Source: Blastococcus sp. URHD0036 (GTDB lineage Bacteria; Actinomycetota; Actinomycetes; Mycobacteriales; Geodermatophilaceae). Taken from it: a DNA stretch of 64,000 bases. The stretch's first letter is position 1, and every line of letters begins with the position of its first letter. Positions 1 through 11,587 of the stretch are shown one piece after another. The translations under genes and the position numbers were made by a program. The stretch spans positions 1 to 64,000 of the forward strand of contig NZ_JNIK01000005.1 of NCBI RefSeq assembly GCF_000701365.1. The letters run 5' to 3'. Below the pieces are notes generated by a model, which was not told the origin of the DNA, searched no databases, and saw only the letters and a program-made list of their open reading frames with translations.

Positions 1-609
1 CTGCCGATCCTGCCGCAGATCCCGATCTTCATCGCGCTGTTCCACGTGCTGCGCCGGCTGCAGCCGGGCGCCGAGGGGCTGTACAGCTGGTCCTATGAGC
101 TGACGCAGCAGGCGGCGACGGCGAAGCTGTTCGGGGCACCGATCTCCGCGTCGTTCACGATGAAGGGGGACAAGCGCGAGGCGATCCTCGCGATCCCCGG
201 CGTGACGTTGACCAGCATCCACGTGGTCGCGCTGACGTTGATGATCATCATGTGCATCACGACGTTCACGACGCAGCGTCAGATCATGAAGCGGTCGGGG
301 CCGGTCGAGGGCCAGGCCGCGATGATCCAGAAGCTGATGCTTTACGGCATGCCGGTCAGCCTCTTCGTGACCGGGTTCTTCTTCCCGATCGGCGTGCTCC
401 TGTACTGGTTCACGAACAACCTGTGGACCCTGGGCCAGCAGTTCTACATCCTGCGGAAGATGCCTCCGCCCGGCGCCGCTGCCAGGGGCGCTGAGCCTGC
501 CGGCCCCACCGGCCCGCGGTCGACGCCGCCGTCGCGAGCGCCGAGGCCGGGGCAGAAGCCGATCCGCACCAGGCCCCCTCGGACGCGGCCGGCGGAGGGG
601 CAGGCGTGA
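1..609 (+). CDS. YidC/Oxa1-family membrane protein insertase, C-terminal part (5' end outside window)
   Basis: Inserts and folds proteins in the cytoplasmic membrane. The reading frame is open from base 1, so the N-terminus lies outside the window; 202 residues are visible. It begins in the conserved family helix (LPILPQIPIFIALFHVL), continues with a hydrophobic helix near residues 64-85 and ends in the paired helices around GVLLYWFTNNLWTLGQQF, which is the classic YidC C-terminal core. The last 45 residues are a Pro/Arg-rich basic tail, as in insertases that contact ribosomes. The main actinobacterial yidC usually sits beside rpmH and rnpA near the origin. This copy is beside the his genes, so it may be a second paralogue, but that cannot be settled from one end of the gene. 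Confidence 0.85.
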   Translation: MPILPQIPIFIALFHVLRRLQPGAEGLYSWSYELTQQAATAKLFGAPISASFTMKGDKREAILAIPGVTLTSIHVVALTLMIIMCITTFTTQRQIMKRSGPVEGQAAMIQKLMLYGMPVSLFVTGFFFPIGVLLYWFTNNLWTLGQQFYILRKMPPPGAAARGAEPAGPTGPRSTPPSRAPRPGQKPIRTRPPRTRPAEGQA

Positions 610-658
610 GCCACCTCGGCGTCGGCCGGCCCGACGTCCACCGCGGGCCATCACGCTG

Positions 659-696
659 CAGCGCTGCTGTCACGCTGCACCGCGACAGCGGCGCTG
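659..696. terminator. Hairpin between convergent yidC-like and Lon-domain genes
   Basis: A 16-base arm (659-674) pairs with 681-696 with one mismatch and one G-U pair, around a 6-base loop. There is no T tract, as is usual for terminators in GC-rich actinobacteria. A related sequence recurs at 23800-23837. Confidence 0.6.
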
Positions 697-714
697 CCGG
701 GTGACACCGACGGT

Positions 715-733
715 CCAGGCGCCGGGCGCCTGG
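715..733. terminator. Second short hairpin before the Lon-domain gene stop
   Basis: Perfect 8-base arms (715-722 and 726-733) around a 3-base loop, placed 10 bases beyond the stop codon of the minus-strand gene. Confidence 0.45.
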
Positions 734-743
734 CGTGCCGCGG

Positions 744-4102
<3,359 letters not shown>

Positions 4103-4107
4103 TCGTC

Positions 4108-4701
4108 ATGAACCGCACCGCACGAGTGGAGCGCGCCACCAGCGAGACCAAGCTGGTGGTCGAGGTCGACCTCGACGGCACCGGCGCCAGCTCGATCAGC
4201 ACCGGCGTCGGGTTCTACGACCACATGCTCACCGCGCTGAGCAAGCACAGCGGCGTCGACATCCGGGTGCAGGCCGACGGCGACCTGCACATCGACGCCC
4301 ACCACACGGTGGAGGACGTCGCCATCGCCCTGGGCCAGGCCTTCGCCGAGGCGCTGGGCGACAAGAAGGGCATCACCCGCTACGGCGACGCCCTGATCCC
4401 TATGGACGAGGTGCTCGTCCAGGCCGCCGTCGACCTCTCCGGCCGGCCGTACTTCGTGCACGCCGAGCCCGAGAACATGACGCCGATGATCGGGCCGGAC
4501 TACCCGACGTCGCTGACGAAGCACGTGCTGGAGACCTTCGCGTTCAACGCGCGGATCACCCTGCACGTGCGGGTGCTCTACGCCGGCCGGGACGCCCACC
4601 ACATCGTCGAGGGCCAGTTCAAGGCCCTGGCCCGGGCGCTGCGCACCGCGCTCGCCCTCGACGGGCGCAGCGGCATCCCCTCGACCAAGGGCGCTCTGTA
4701 G
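4108..4701 (+). CDS. hisB: Imidazoleglycerol-phosphate dehydratase
   Basis: Mn-dependent dehydratase that converts imidazole-glycerol phosphate to imidazole-acetol phosphate. At 197 residues it is the monofunctional type, without the histidinol-phosphatase domain of enterobacterial HisB. The metal-binding repeats are both present: FYDHMLTAL with [14 protein letters not shown] in the first half and [18 protein letters not shown] in the second. It sits 5 bases after hisC with a GGGAG about 10 bases before the ATG. A coupled pair of small genes follows at once. Confidence 0.97.
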   Translation: MNRTARVERATSETKLVVEVDLDGTGASSISTGVGFYDHMLTALSKHSGVDIRVQADGDLHIDAHHTVEDVAIALGQAFAEALGDKKGITRYGDALIPMDEVLVQAAVDLSGRPYFVHAEPENMTPMIGPDYPTSLTKHVLETFAFNARITLHVRVLYAGRDAHHIVEGQFKALARALRTALALDGRSGIPSTKGAL

Positions 4702-4705
4702 CCGC

Positions 4706-4882
4706 GTGAACTCCGGCATCCTGCTGCTCGTCCTCGGGGGTTTCCTGATCGGCGGTGCCTGGAGCATCTGGAAGGCGGACTCGGACACCGCCGGACGGAC
4801 GGGTCCGCAGATCGTCTTCGCGGTCGTCCTGCTCCTCGCCGCCCTCCTGGCCACCGCGGCGGGCATCCTCCGCCTGGTGTGA
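4706..4882 (+). CDS. Small membrane protein between hisB and the nucleotidyltransferase-like gene
   Basis: 58 residues starting with GTG 4 bases after the hisB stop codon. Two hydrophobic stretches, LLLVLGGFLIGGAW near residues 5-20 and a long VFAVVLLLAALLATAAGIL near 36-54, flank a short polar loop (KADSDTAGRTGPQ), so it is probably a two-helix membrane protein. Its stop TGA overlaps the GTG of the next gene, the same coupling used throughout this operon, which supports it as a real gene despite its size. I do not recognise a family. Its role in or beside histidine synthesis is unknown. Confidence 0.65.
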   Translation: MNSGILLLVLGGFLIGGAWSIWKADSDTAGRTGPQIVFAVVLLLAALLATAAGILRLV

Positions 4883-5445
4883 CCGAGGAACGGTTCCTCG
4901 AGGTCGTCCTCGCCGATCCGTCCGTGCGGGCGGTGCTCGAGCGGGCGCCGGCACTCGGCGTCGGCGACTGGTGGCTGACCGCCGGCGTGCTGTTCCAGAC
5001 CGTGTGGAACGACCTCACCGGCCGGCCGCCGGGCACCGGGATCAAGGACGCCGACCTCTTCTACTTCGACCCCGACACCTCCTGGGACGCCGAGGACGCG
5101 GTCATCCGCCGCGGCGCCGAGCTGTTCGCCGGACTGCCCGTGCCCGTCGAGATCCGCAACGAGGCGCGGGTGCACCTCTGGTACGCCGAACGCTTCGGCG
5201 TCCCGGCCCCGGCGTTCCGCGACTGCGCCGACGCCATCGACCACTTCGCCGCGGTCTGCTGCTGCGTCGGGGTGACCGTGCAGGACGGCCGCCTCCGCGT
5301 GTACGCGCCGCACGGGTTCGACGACCTGTTCGGCCTTGTCGTCCGGCCCAACCGGCGGCTGGCCACCCGCGAGGCCTACGAGACCAAGGCGGCGCGCTGG
5401 AGCTCGGTGTGGCCGGAGCTCACCGTCCTGCCCTACGACGCCTGA
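4879..5445 (+). CDS. Nucleotidyltransferase family 6 (DUF925-like) protein
   Basis: 188 residues. [27 protein letters not shown] with a following [18 protein letters not shown] matches the nucleotidyltransferase-fold family PF06042, in which paired acidic residues (here the D and E of the DxD-like and WDAED segments) would hold a metal. [11 protein letters not shown] and the C-terminal [15 protein letters not shown] are also typical. The substrate is unknown. The GTG start overlaps the stop of the small membrane protein. It ends 49 bases before hisH, which has its own leaderless promoter. Proximity to his genes may be fortuitous. Confidence 0.75.
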   Translation: MTEERFLEVVLADPSVRAVLERAPALGVGDWWLTAGVLFQTVWNDLTGRPPGTGIKDADLFYFDPDTSWDAEDAVIRRGAELFAGLPVPVEIRNEARVHLWYAERFGVPAPAFRDCADAIDHFAAVCCCVGVTVQDGRLRVYAPHGFDDLFGLVVRPNRRLATREAYETKAARWSSVWPELTVLPYDA

Positions 5446-5481
5446 CCCGGGAATCCCCGCGGCCCTCCGGTCGCTGGTCAG

Positions 5482-5487
5482 TACCGT
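5482..5487 (+). promoter_or_regulatory. -10 box of leaderless promoter for hisH
   Basis: TACCGT with 7 bases to the GTG at 5495. This decides the hisH start against an in-frame GTG at 5486. Confidence 0.55.
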
Positions 5488-5494
5488 GGCAGGC

Positions 5495-6130
5495 GTGAAG
5501 AAGAAGGTCGTCGTCCTCGACTACGGGTCGGGCAACCTGCGCTCGGCCGAGCGCGCGCTGGCCCGGGTGGGCGCCGACGTGACCGTCACCGCCGACCGGC
5601 AGGCCGCCCTCGACGCCGACGGCCTGATGGTCCCGGGCGTCGGCGCCTTCGCCGCCTGCATGGACGGGCTCCGCGCCGTCGACGGTCCCACGCTCATCGG
5701 CCGTCGCCTGGCCGGGAGCCGGCCGGTGCTCGGCGTCTGCGTCGGCATGCAGATCCTCTTCGAGAAGGGCGTCGAGCACGGCCACGACGCCGAGGGCTGC
5801 GGCGAGTGGCCCGGCGTCGTGGAGCCGCTGCAGGCGCCGGTGCTGCCGCACATGGGCTGGAACACCGTCGAGGCGCCGGAGGACTCGGTGATCTTCGACG
5901 GCCTGGCCGACCAGCGCTTCTACTTCGTGCACTCCTACGGCGTCCGCGACTTCACCCTCGGTCAGGACCCGACCTCGCGGTTGGCGCCGCCGACGGTGAC
6001 CTGGGCCGAGCACGGCGACCGGTTCGTGGCCGGGGTGGAGAACGCCGCGCTGTCGGCGACCCAGTTCCACCCGGAGAAGAGCGGCGACGCCGGTGCCCAA
6101 CTGCTCACCAACTGGCTCGCCACGCTCTGA
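5495..6130 (+). CDS. hisH: Imidazole glycerol phosphate synthase, glutamine amidotransferase subunit
   Basis: Glutaminase subunit that feeds ammonia to HisF for imidazole ring closure. 211 residues, class I amidotransferase. The nucleophile Cys is in [11 protein letters not shown] (Cys82) and the His-Glu pair is in FHPEKSG near the C-terminus. N-terminal [13 protein letters not shown] is typical of HisH. The GTG at 5495 is chosen because TACCGT lies 7 bases before it and no ribosome-binding site is visible. Its partner hisF is 5.5 kb away, separated by an accessory block and by priA-ridA. The stop codon abuts the stop of the convergent oxidoreductase gene. Confidence 0.96.
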   Translation: MKKKVVVLDYGSGNLRSAERALARVGADVTVTADRQAALDADGLMVPGVGAFAACMDGLRAVDGPTLIGRRLAGSRPVLGVCVGMQILFEKGVEHGHDAEGCGEWPGVVEPLQAPVLPHMGWNTVEAPEDSVIFDGLADQRFYFVHSYGVRDFTLGQDPTSRLAPPTVTWAEHGDRFVAGVENAALSATQFHPEKSGDAGAQLLTNWLATL

Positions 6131-7195
6131 TCACTGGAGCGGGAACGGCGACTGCAGCCACCACGGCGCGTCGACCACCTCCACCCGCACCACCCACTTG
6201 ACCCACCAGAAACCGCGGCGCCCCGGCGCGACCAGGCGCACCGGGGCGCCGTGGCCCGGCGACAACGGCCGCCCGGCCGCGTGCGTTGCCAGCAGCAGGT
6301 GCGCGGTGTCGGAGAGCGGCAGCCGGCGCCGGTAGCCGGTGGCCGAGACGACGTCGACGCTGCCGCCGTCGGGGAGACCTCTGGGCAGGGCGCCGGCCAG
6401 GAGGCGGTCCAGCCGGACCCCGCGCCAGTCCTGCGCGGCGTACCAGCCACCGGTGCAGTCGAGCGTGGCACGCACCTCGTCGCCGCGGTCCAGCTCGTCG
6501 GCGTCGAGCCGGACCCGCGAGTCGCCCCACACCACCTCGAGCGCGGAGGCGCGGTCGTCCGGCACCGCGTCGCCGATCCACTGGGTGACGGGCATGGCCG
6601 TGGGGTCGTCGGTGCCACGCTCGTGCGAGCCGGTCGACCGCCGCCGCCCGCCGGGCGCGCCGGTCAGCCGCAGCAGCCCCTCGAGGCCGCCCCACAGGGC
6701 CACGGCGCCGAGCCCCAGGGCGCCGGTCCGCAGCAGCTCCCGGCGTCCGAGGTCGGTCCGGCGGGGACGTTGGCGCGCGCCCACCACGTGGACGGCGAGC
6801 AGCGCCGCCCCCACGATCGCCGCGGCGACGTGCACCTGGAGCGCGGCGACGCCACCCAGCACCGGCCACGGCCCGGGCAGCCCGACGGCGTGCAGCACGC
6901 CGGTCAGCACGGTCAGCGCGACCGTGAACCCCAGGGCGATCGCGACGCCCGGGTCGCGGCGGGTGTGCATGGCGCGCCGTCGTCCCCGCCGGACGACGAC
7001 GGTCTTCCACGGCACGAGCAGCAGCAGCCCCAGCCCGGCGGCCCCGTGGGCGGCGGCGACGAGCGTGGTCGCCGGCGCGGTGCCGACCGTGTAGCCGAGG
7101 ACCCCCGTGCCGCCGGCCACGAGGAGGAGCAGGAGCAGCCCGAGGTTGGTCCGCCGGCCTGCCCGGCGGGGGAGCCGGAGCTCCGGGAGGGCCAT
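6131..7195 (-). CDS. Membrane oxidoreductase with molybdopterin-binding (sulfite oxidase-like) C-terminal domain
   Basis: 354 residues. The N-terminal half has five hydrophobic helices (about residues 18-38, 44-62, 85-105, 117-138, 155-172). His50, His102, His122 and His136 lie in or beside helices, reminiscent of b-type haem ligands. The C-terminal half resembles the oxidoreductase molybdopterin-binding fold (PF00174): LDCTGGWYAAQDWRGV puts Cys247 where the Mo-ligand Cys of the family sits, followed by GYRRRLPL and VRLVAPGRRGFWWVKWV. A membrane electron-transfer enzyme is likely; substrate unknown. The ATG at 7195 has GGAGGAC about 11 bases upstream. It follows the propeller lipoprotein gene on the same strand. 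Confidence 0.75.
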   Translation of the reverse strand: MALPELRLPRRAGRRTNLGLLLLLLVAGGTGVLGYTVGTAPATTLVAAAHGAAGLGLLLLVPWKTVVVRRGRRRAMHTRRDPGVAIALGFTVALTVLTGVLHAVGLPGPWPVLGGVAALQVHVAAAIVGAALLAVHVVGARQRPRRTDLGRRELLRTGALGLGAVALWGGLEGLLRLTGAPGGRRRSTGSHERGTDDPTAMPVTQWIGDAVPDDRASALEVVWGDSRVRLDADELDRGDEVRATLDCTGGWYAAQDWRGVRLDRLLAGALPRGLPDGGSVDVVSATGYRRRLPLSDTAHLLLATHAAGRPLSPGHGAPVRLVAPGRRGFWWVKWVVRVEVVDAPWWLQSPFPLQ

Positions 7196-7233
7196 GTCCG
7201 GAGTGTCCTCCGGCTGTGGGGGCGGCGGTGCCG

Positions 7234-8259
7234 TCAGCCGGCCGGTGACGGATCCAGCCGGAACAGGGCACGGTCGTCGTAGGCCGTCGCCCACAGCGTT
7301 CCCGCCGCCAGGACGACGTCCCCGCCGGACGTGGCGTCCGGCCACGTGTAGCCGGCCACGGGCTGGCCGTCCTCGGCGTCGAGGGCCACCAGGAAGTGCT
7401 GGGCGCTGCGGACCCACACCACGCCGTCGCCCGCGGCCAGGCCTCCGTCGGCGCCGCTGCCGAACGGGGCGGTGACCTCCACCTGCCCGCTCACCGGGTC
7501 GATGCGCGACGTCGTCGAGCCACCGCTCACCCACACCTGGTCGGTGACGGCGGCCACCGCCGGCCCGTCGAGCCCGCCGACGCGGAGGTCGACCGCCGCG
7601 GTGGCCGGGTCGATCCGCAGCGCGGCACCGTCCGGCGCGCTGACCGCCCAGAGCCCGGCCGGGCCGGCGGCGAGGTCGCTGCCGCGCGCGCCGAGCGCGA
7701 CGGTCGACGTGACCGCACCGGTCGCCGGGTCGAGGCCGAGCAGCGTGCTCCCGTTCCCGGTCAGCACCCAGAGCAGGCCGGCGGCGGTCACCAGGTGGCC
7801 CTGGCTGTACGTCTTGCCGACCGGGAACGTGGCGTCGACGGCGCCCGTGTCCGGGTCGATCCGGACGACGTCGGTCCCCGAGCAGGACCACGCGTAGCCG
7901 AGGCCGGCGCCGATGCCCTGGCAGAGGTCCACGTCCCGGCCGCGCTCGAGCTTGGCCGTCGCCCGGGTCTGCCCCGTTCTCGGGTCCAGCCGGAGCGCCT
8001 GCCCGCCGTCGAGCCTGACCCACACGGCCTCGCCGTCGGCGGCCAGCCAGTCGGGGCTCGGCAGCGCGACGACGGCGTCGTCCGGCACCGGGAACACCGG
8101 GTAGTGCTCCGGTGCGGTGGACGCGGCCACGGCAGCGCCCACGTCCGGCGTGCGGGCAGCGGCCGTCGCAGGTGCTGCCTCGGACGACGTCGCGTCGTCC
8201 GTGCAGGCAGCGACGGTCAGGAGAGCGCAGAACAGCGGGACCACCGGACGGATGCGCAT
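7234..8259 (-). CDS. Beta-propeller lipoprotein (YncE/PQQ-repeat-like)
   Basis: 341 residues. A lipoprotein signal ends at LLTVAAC (Cys19). About six repeats of the kind VWVRLDGGQALRLDP-RTGQ, VVRIDPDTGAV, LLGLDPATGAV and ALRIDPATAAV follow, a pattern of YncE or PQQ-type beta-propeller blades (W-x-x-D/N...DP-x-T/S-G). No enzymatic residues can be assigned. It is probably anchored outside the membrane. The ATG at 8259 is preceded by GGGAGG with 5-base spacing. It is upstream of, and on the same strand as, the Mo-type oxidoreductase, so a joint extracytoplasmic function is possible. Confidence 0.75.
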   Translation of the reverse strand: MRIRPVVPLFCALLTVAACTDDATSSEAAPATAAARTPDVGAAVAASTAPEHYPVFPVPDDAVVALPSPDWLAADGEAVWVRLDGGQALRLDPRTGQTRATAKLERGRDVDLCQGIGAGLGYAWSCSGTDVVRIDPDTGAVDATFPVGKTYSQGHLVTAAGLLWVLTGNGSTLLGLDPATGAVTSTVALGARGSDLAAGPAGLWAVSAPDGAALRIDPATAAVDLRVGGLDGPAVAAVTDQVWVSGGSTTSRIDPVSGQVEVTAPFGSGADGGLAAGDGVVWVRSAQHFLVALDAEDGQPVAGYTWPDATSGGDVVLAAGTLWATAYDDRALFRLDPSPAG

Positions 8260-8373
8260 GACGCCTCCCGAGGCGGGTGATCGCGCGGCCGCGCCAGTGT
8301 CGCGACAGGCCGTCCCCCTGGACAGGGCCGAAGGGCGGCGCTCCCCGCTGGGCCCGACCGCTCGACGGGTTCG

Positions 8374-8399
8374 GGAACCGCCCCGGCTCGCCGGACGTC
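8374..8399 (+). promoter_or_regulatory. Possible ECF-sigma type promoter for the lipoprotein at 8408
   Basis: GGAAC at 8374-8378 and CGTC at 8396-8399 with a 17-base spacer resemble an ECF-class promoter. Transcription would begin near the ATG at 8408. Based on pattern only. Confidence 0.35.
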
Positions 8400-8407
8400 C
8401 TAGGCCC

Positions 8408-8884
8408 ATGGGTCGTCGCCTCGCTCTGACCGCAGCGCTGTGCCTGACCCTGGCGGCCTGCACCGACGACCTCGTCCCCCCGGCGAGCGCGGATCGCGAC
8501 GACTCGCCCTCCTGGTACGGGGGACGGTCGGAGCTGCCGAGCTGCGGGATCGACGAGCCGCACGTCGACGGCTATCGCCGGGTGGAGGCGCGGAACTGCT
8601 TCCGGGCCGCCGTCGAGGCCGACCGCCCCGCCGAGCTGAGCACCCTGCAGTACGGCGACGAGGGCGAGTCCGTCCGGGCGCACTTCCGCGTGCTCGGCGA
8701 CGGCCGCTACGAGATCGTCGCCGAGCAGTTGCCCGGCTCCCTCGACCCGTCCGGTCCCCAGGGATGGGTCCGGTACGAGTGCACGCACTTCCTCTTCATC
8801 GACGACCCCGGCGCCGAGCTCCTGGGCCAACCGGAGATGAACCACGGCGGCGAGTGCACGCAGGTCGAGTACGTCGAGGGCTGA
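8408..8884 (+). CDS. Small lipoprotein of unknown function
   Basis: 158 residues. Signal peptide with lipobox TLAAC (Cys18), then a polar mature part with four further cysteines (SCGIDEP, RNCFRAA, YECTHFLFIDD, GECTQVEY) that could form disulphides outside the membrane. I do not recognise the family. It is divergent from the propeller lipoprotein, and its N-terminus (LAACTDD) is like that of the propeller protein (VAACTDD), so the two may share ancestry at the signal. No ribosome-binding site is visible before the ATG, which fits a leaderless start under the possible ECF promoter. Confidence 0.7.
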   Translation: MGRRLALTAALCLTLAACTDDLVPPASADRDDSPSWYGGRSELPSCGIDEPHVDGYRRVEARNCFRAAVEADRPAELSTLQYGDEGESVRAHFRVLGDGRYEIVAEQLPGSLDPSGPQGWVRYECTHFLFIDDPGAELLGQPEMNHGGECTQVEYVEG

Positions 8885-8888
8885 CCGG

Positions 8889-9488
8889 TCACCACCGGCC
8901 GCGGTGCACGACCTCCTCGACGCCGCGGCGGCCGCGCTTCAGCGACGGTGAGCGGCGGTCCTGCTCGCCGGGGTAGCCGACGGCCACGACGCCCACGGGC
9001 CGGTGCGTGGCGGGCACCCCGAACGCCTCGCGCAGCGCGGCGACCCGCTCGGCCGGGACGCCGAAGAAGCAGGCCGCCAGGCCCTCGTCGACCGCGGTCA
9101 GCAGCATGAGCAGCGAGGCCATCCCGGTGTCGACGTCCCAGTACGGCACCGGCCAACGGGCCTCGTCGCGGTCGGTCCAGCCCTTGTCGGGCTCGGCGTA
9201 CCGGTCCAGGTAGGCGCTCTTGTCGCTGAACGGGACGACGAGCAGCGGCGCGCGGCGCATGCGGGTCAGCCAGCCATCCGGCGTGCCCTCGCCGGTCGTG
9301 GCCGCCCAGAACGCAGCGCGCTCCTCCTCGGTCTCCAGCACCAGGAACGCCCAGCCCTGGCTGAAACCCGCGGACGGCGCCCGGATCGCGTGCGCCAGCA
9401 GCCGCTCGCGGACCTCCGGCGGCACCGGCCGGTCCGGGTCGTAGTCGCGGACCATGCGACGGCGGCGGACGACGTCGGCGAACTCCAC
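8889..9488 (-). CDS. Nitroreductase family FMN oxidoreductase
   Basis: 199 residues. The N-terminal MEFADVVRRRRMVRDYDPDR with the basic Arg cluster that binds FMN phosphate, followed by APSAGFSQGWAFLVLE, is typical of the nitroreductase fold. DTGMASLLMLLTAVDEGLAACFFGVP is the dimer and FMN region, and VGVVAVGYPGE closes the fold. Such enzymes act as NAD(P)H:FMN or F420-like dimeric oxidoreductases; the substrate is not predictable. The start is GTG at 9488. It is divergent from the SDR gene across 98 bases, and convergent with the lipoprotein gene, whose stop is 4 bases away. Confidence 0.85.
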   Translation of the reverse strand: MEFADVVRRRRMVRDYDPDRPVPPEVRERLLAHAIRAPSAGFSQGWAFLVLETEEERAAFWAATTGEGTPDGWLTRMRRAPLLVVPFSDKSAYLDRYAEPDKGWTDRDEARWPVPYWDVDTGMASLLMLLTAVDEGLAACFFGVPAERVAALREAFGVPATHRPVGVVAVGYPGEQDRRSPSLKRGRRGVEEVVHRGRW

Positions 9489-9586
9489 GCCCGCACCCTG
9501 TCACGCCCCGCGCGCGACGCCGCCCGGGCGCCGGGGCGAGACTCGGTGCCAGGACACCCCACCAGCGCAGACGAGGAGCCATCCCC

Positions 9587-10402
9587 ATGGCAGGACGAGT
9601 CCAGGGCAAGGTCGCCTTCATCACCGGAGCCGGCCGCGGGCAGGGGCGGGCGCACGCCGTCCGCCTGGCGGGCGAGGGGGCCGACGTCGTCGCCCTGGAC
9701 ATCGGTGCCCCGCTGCCCGACATCCGGTACCAGCAGCCGACGCGGGAGGACCTGGAGGAGACCGTCCGCCAGGTCGAGGCGCTGGACCGGCGGATCGTGC
9801 CGGTCTACGCCGACGTGCGTGACCTCGACGGCATGCGCAGCCAGGTCGACGCCGCCGTGGCCGAGCTCGGCGGGCTGGACGTCGTCGTGGCCAACGCCGG
9901 CATCTGCACCCCCACCGCGTGGGACTCGGTCACCCCGGAGCAGTTCCAGAACACCCTCGACATCAACGTCACCGGGGTCTGGAACACCGTCATGGTCGGC
10001 GCCCCCCACCTGGTGGCGCGCGGCGGCGGCTCGGTGATCATCACCAGCTCGGCGGCCGGGCTGAAGGTGCAGCCGTTCATGGTCCACTACACGACCAGCA
10101 AGTTCGCCGTCCGCGGGATGGCCAAGGCGTTCGCGACCGAGCTCGCGCGGCACAACGTGCGGGTCAACAGCGTGCACCCGACCGGGGTGGCCACCCCGAT
10201 GGGCACCGGCGACATGCAGGAGGTGCTCGGCGAGGCGATGGCGACCGACCAGCGGCTGGGCGCGATGTTCATGAACATGCTGCCGGTGGACACCACCCAG
10301 CCGGAGGACGTCGCCGACGCCGTCCTGTTCCTCGCCTCGGACGAGAGCCGGTTCGTCACCGCGCACGAACTGGCGGTCGACGCAGGCGTCACCCAGATGT
10401 AG
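9587..10402 (+). CDS. SDR-family oxidoreductase of the mycofactocin-coupled type
   Basis: 271 residues. N-terminal [20 protein letters not shown] is the modified glycine-rich motif typical of the mycofactocin-linked subgroup (TIGR03971), which carry a tightly bound NAD. Rossmann strand ends are at VVALDIG; the NAG motif is in VANAGICTP. The catalytic Ser is in IITSSAAG, and Tyr/Lys are in [24 protein letters not shown] and [16 protein letters not shown] complete the fold. The substrate is probably an alcohol or ketone, unknown. A GAGGAG lies 9 bases before the ATG. No mycofactocin biosynthesis gene is in the window. Confidence 0.88.
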   Translation: MAGRVQGKVAFITGAGRGQGRAHAVRLAGEGADVVALDIGAPLPDIRYQQPTREDLEETVRQVEALDRRIVPVYADVRDLDGMRSQVDAAVAELGGLDVVVANAGICTPTAWDSVTPEQFQNTLDINVTGVWNTVMVGAPHLVARGGGSVIITSSAAGLKVQPFMVHYTTSKFAVRGMAKAFATELARHNVRVNSVHPTGVATPMGTGDMQEVLGEAMATDQRLGAMFMNMLPVDTTQPEDVADAVLFLASDESRFVTAHELAVDAGVTQM

Positions 10403-10438
10403 CCCGGGGACGCCGGCGGCGGGGAGAGGGGGCCGACC

Positions 10439-10444
10439 TAGGCT
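10439..10444 (+). promoter_or_regulatory. -10 box of leaderless promoter for priA-ridA-hisF
   Basis: TAGGCT with 7 bases to the GTG at 10452. No ribosome-binding site is present. Confidence 0.55.
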
Positions 10445-10451
10445 GTCGGCC

Positions 10452-11198
10452 GTGCCGAAGCTGCAGCTGCTCCCCGCCGTCGACGTCGCCGATGGCCAGG
10501 CCGTGCGCCTGGTCCAGGGCGAGGCCGGCAGCGAGACCTCGTACGGCGACCCGCTCGAGGCGGCCATGACGTGGCAGCGCGACGGCGCCGAGTGGGTCCA
10601 CCTCGTCGACCTCGACGCCGCGTTCGGCCGGGGTAGCAACCGCGAGCTGCTGGCCCGCGTGGTCGGCGAGCTCGACGTCGACGTGGAGCTCTCCGGCGGC
10701 ATCCGCGACGACGAGTCGCTGACCGCGGCACTCGCCACCGGCTGCCGCCGTGTCAACCTCGGCACCGCGGCGCTGGAGTCGCCCGAGTGGTGCGCCCGGG
10801 CCATCGCCGAGCACGGCGACCGCATCGCCGTCGGCCTCGACGTGCGGGGCACCCGGCTGGCCGCCCGCGGCTGGACCCGCGAGGGCGGCGAGCTCTACGA
10901 GACCCTCGCCCGCCTCGACGCCGAGGGCTGCGCCCGGTACGTGGTCACCGACATCACCAAGGACGGCACCCTGCGCGGGCCGAACCTGGACCTCCTGCGC
11001 GAGGTCTGCGCCGCCACCCCGAAGCCGGTGATCGCGTCGGGCGGGGTCAGCTCGCTCGACGACATCCGCGCGCTGGCCGGCCTGGCCGCGATCGGCGTCG
11101 AGGGCGCGATCGTCGGAAAGGCGCTGTACGCGGGGGCGTTCACCCTGCCCGAGGCGCTGCGGGTCACCTCCGGGGAGAACGACGGAGCGCAGGCGTGA
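10452..11198 (+). CDS. priA: Phosphoribosyl isomerase A (HisA, probably dual HisA/TrpF PriA)
   Basis: TIM-barrel isomerase acting on ProFAR in histidine synthesis and, in most actinobacteria, also on PRA in tryptophan synthesis. 248 residues. Catalytic aspartates are visible at Asp11 (LPAVDVADG) and Asp130 (AVGLDVRGT); [15 protein letters not shown] is the phosphate-side loop and VIASGGVSS a phosphate-binding loop. No trpF lies in the his-trp region, which supports the dual role known for PriA (inference). GTG start 7 bases after a TAGGCT box. The stop overlaps the ridA start (GTGA). Confidence 0.94.
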   Translation: MPKLQLLPAVDVADGQAVRLVQGEAGSETSYGDPLEAAMTWQRDGAEWVHLVDLDAAFGRGSNRELLARVVGELDVDVELSGGIRDDESLTAALATGCRRVNLGTAALESPEWCARAIAEHGDRIAVGLDVRGTRLAARGWTREGGELYETLARLDAEGCARYVVTDITKDGTLRGPNLDLLREVCAATPKPVIASGGVSSLDDIRALAGLAAIGVEGAIVGKALYAGAFTLPEALRVTSGENDGAQA

Positions 11199-11587
11199 CG
11201 GTCCTGAACCTCGGCTCCACGAACCCCTGGGAGCCGGTGGTCGGGTACAGCCGGATCGTCGTCCGCGGCGACACCGCCTGGGTCAGTGGGACGACGGCGA
11301 CCGTGGACGGCGCCGTGGTCCACCCCGGGGACGCCGCCGCGCAGACCCGCCAGGTCCTGGCCACCATCTCGACGTCCCTGGAGCGGGCCGGGTTCACCCT
11401 CGCCGACGTCGTCCGCACCCGGATCTACGTGACCGACATCGGCCGCTGGGAGGACGTCGGGCGGGTGCACGGGGAGTTCTTCGGCGACATCCGCCCGGCC
11501 GCCACCATGGTCGAGGTCTCCCGCCTGATCGACCCGGAGATGCTGGTCGAGATCGAGGCCGACGCGGTCCGGGAGGGCGCCGCGTGA
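11195..11587 (+). CDS. RidA (YjgF/YER057c) family protein
   Basis: 130 residues. RidA-fold proteins are trimeric enamine/imine deaminases that clear reactive intermediates released by PLP enzymes. Seen: an N-terminal beta strand region ([16 protein letters not shown]), [32 protein letters not shown], and [25 protein letters not shown], which holds the conserved Arg and Glu region of the active site between subunits. It overlaps priA and hisF by 4 bases at each end, so it is translated as part of the histidine operon. M. tuberculosis carries impA (an inositol monophosphatase) at this position instead, so the insertion is lineage-specific. Confidence 0.88.
   Translation: MTVLNLGSTNPWEPVVGYSRIVVRGDTAWVSGTTATVDGAVVHPGDAAAQTRQVLATISTSLERAGFTLADVVRTRIYVTDIGRWEDVGRVHGEFFGDIRPAATMVEVSRLIDPEMLVEIEADAVREGAA

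Noticed and set aside
4108-4701. Bifunctional HisB (dehydratase plus histidinol phosphatase)
   Set aside because: Only the dehydratase domain is present in 197 residues.
6131-8845. A 904-codon minus-strand frame joining several genes
   Set aside because: Only the last 354 codons encode the oxidoreductase; upstream sequence is the antisense or alternate frame of both lipoprotein genes.
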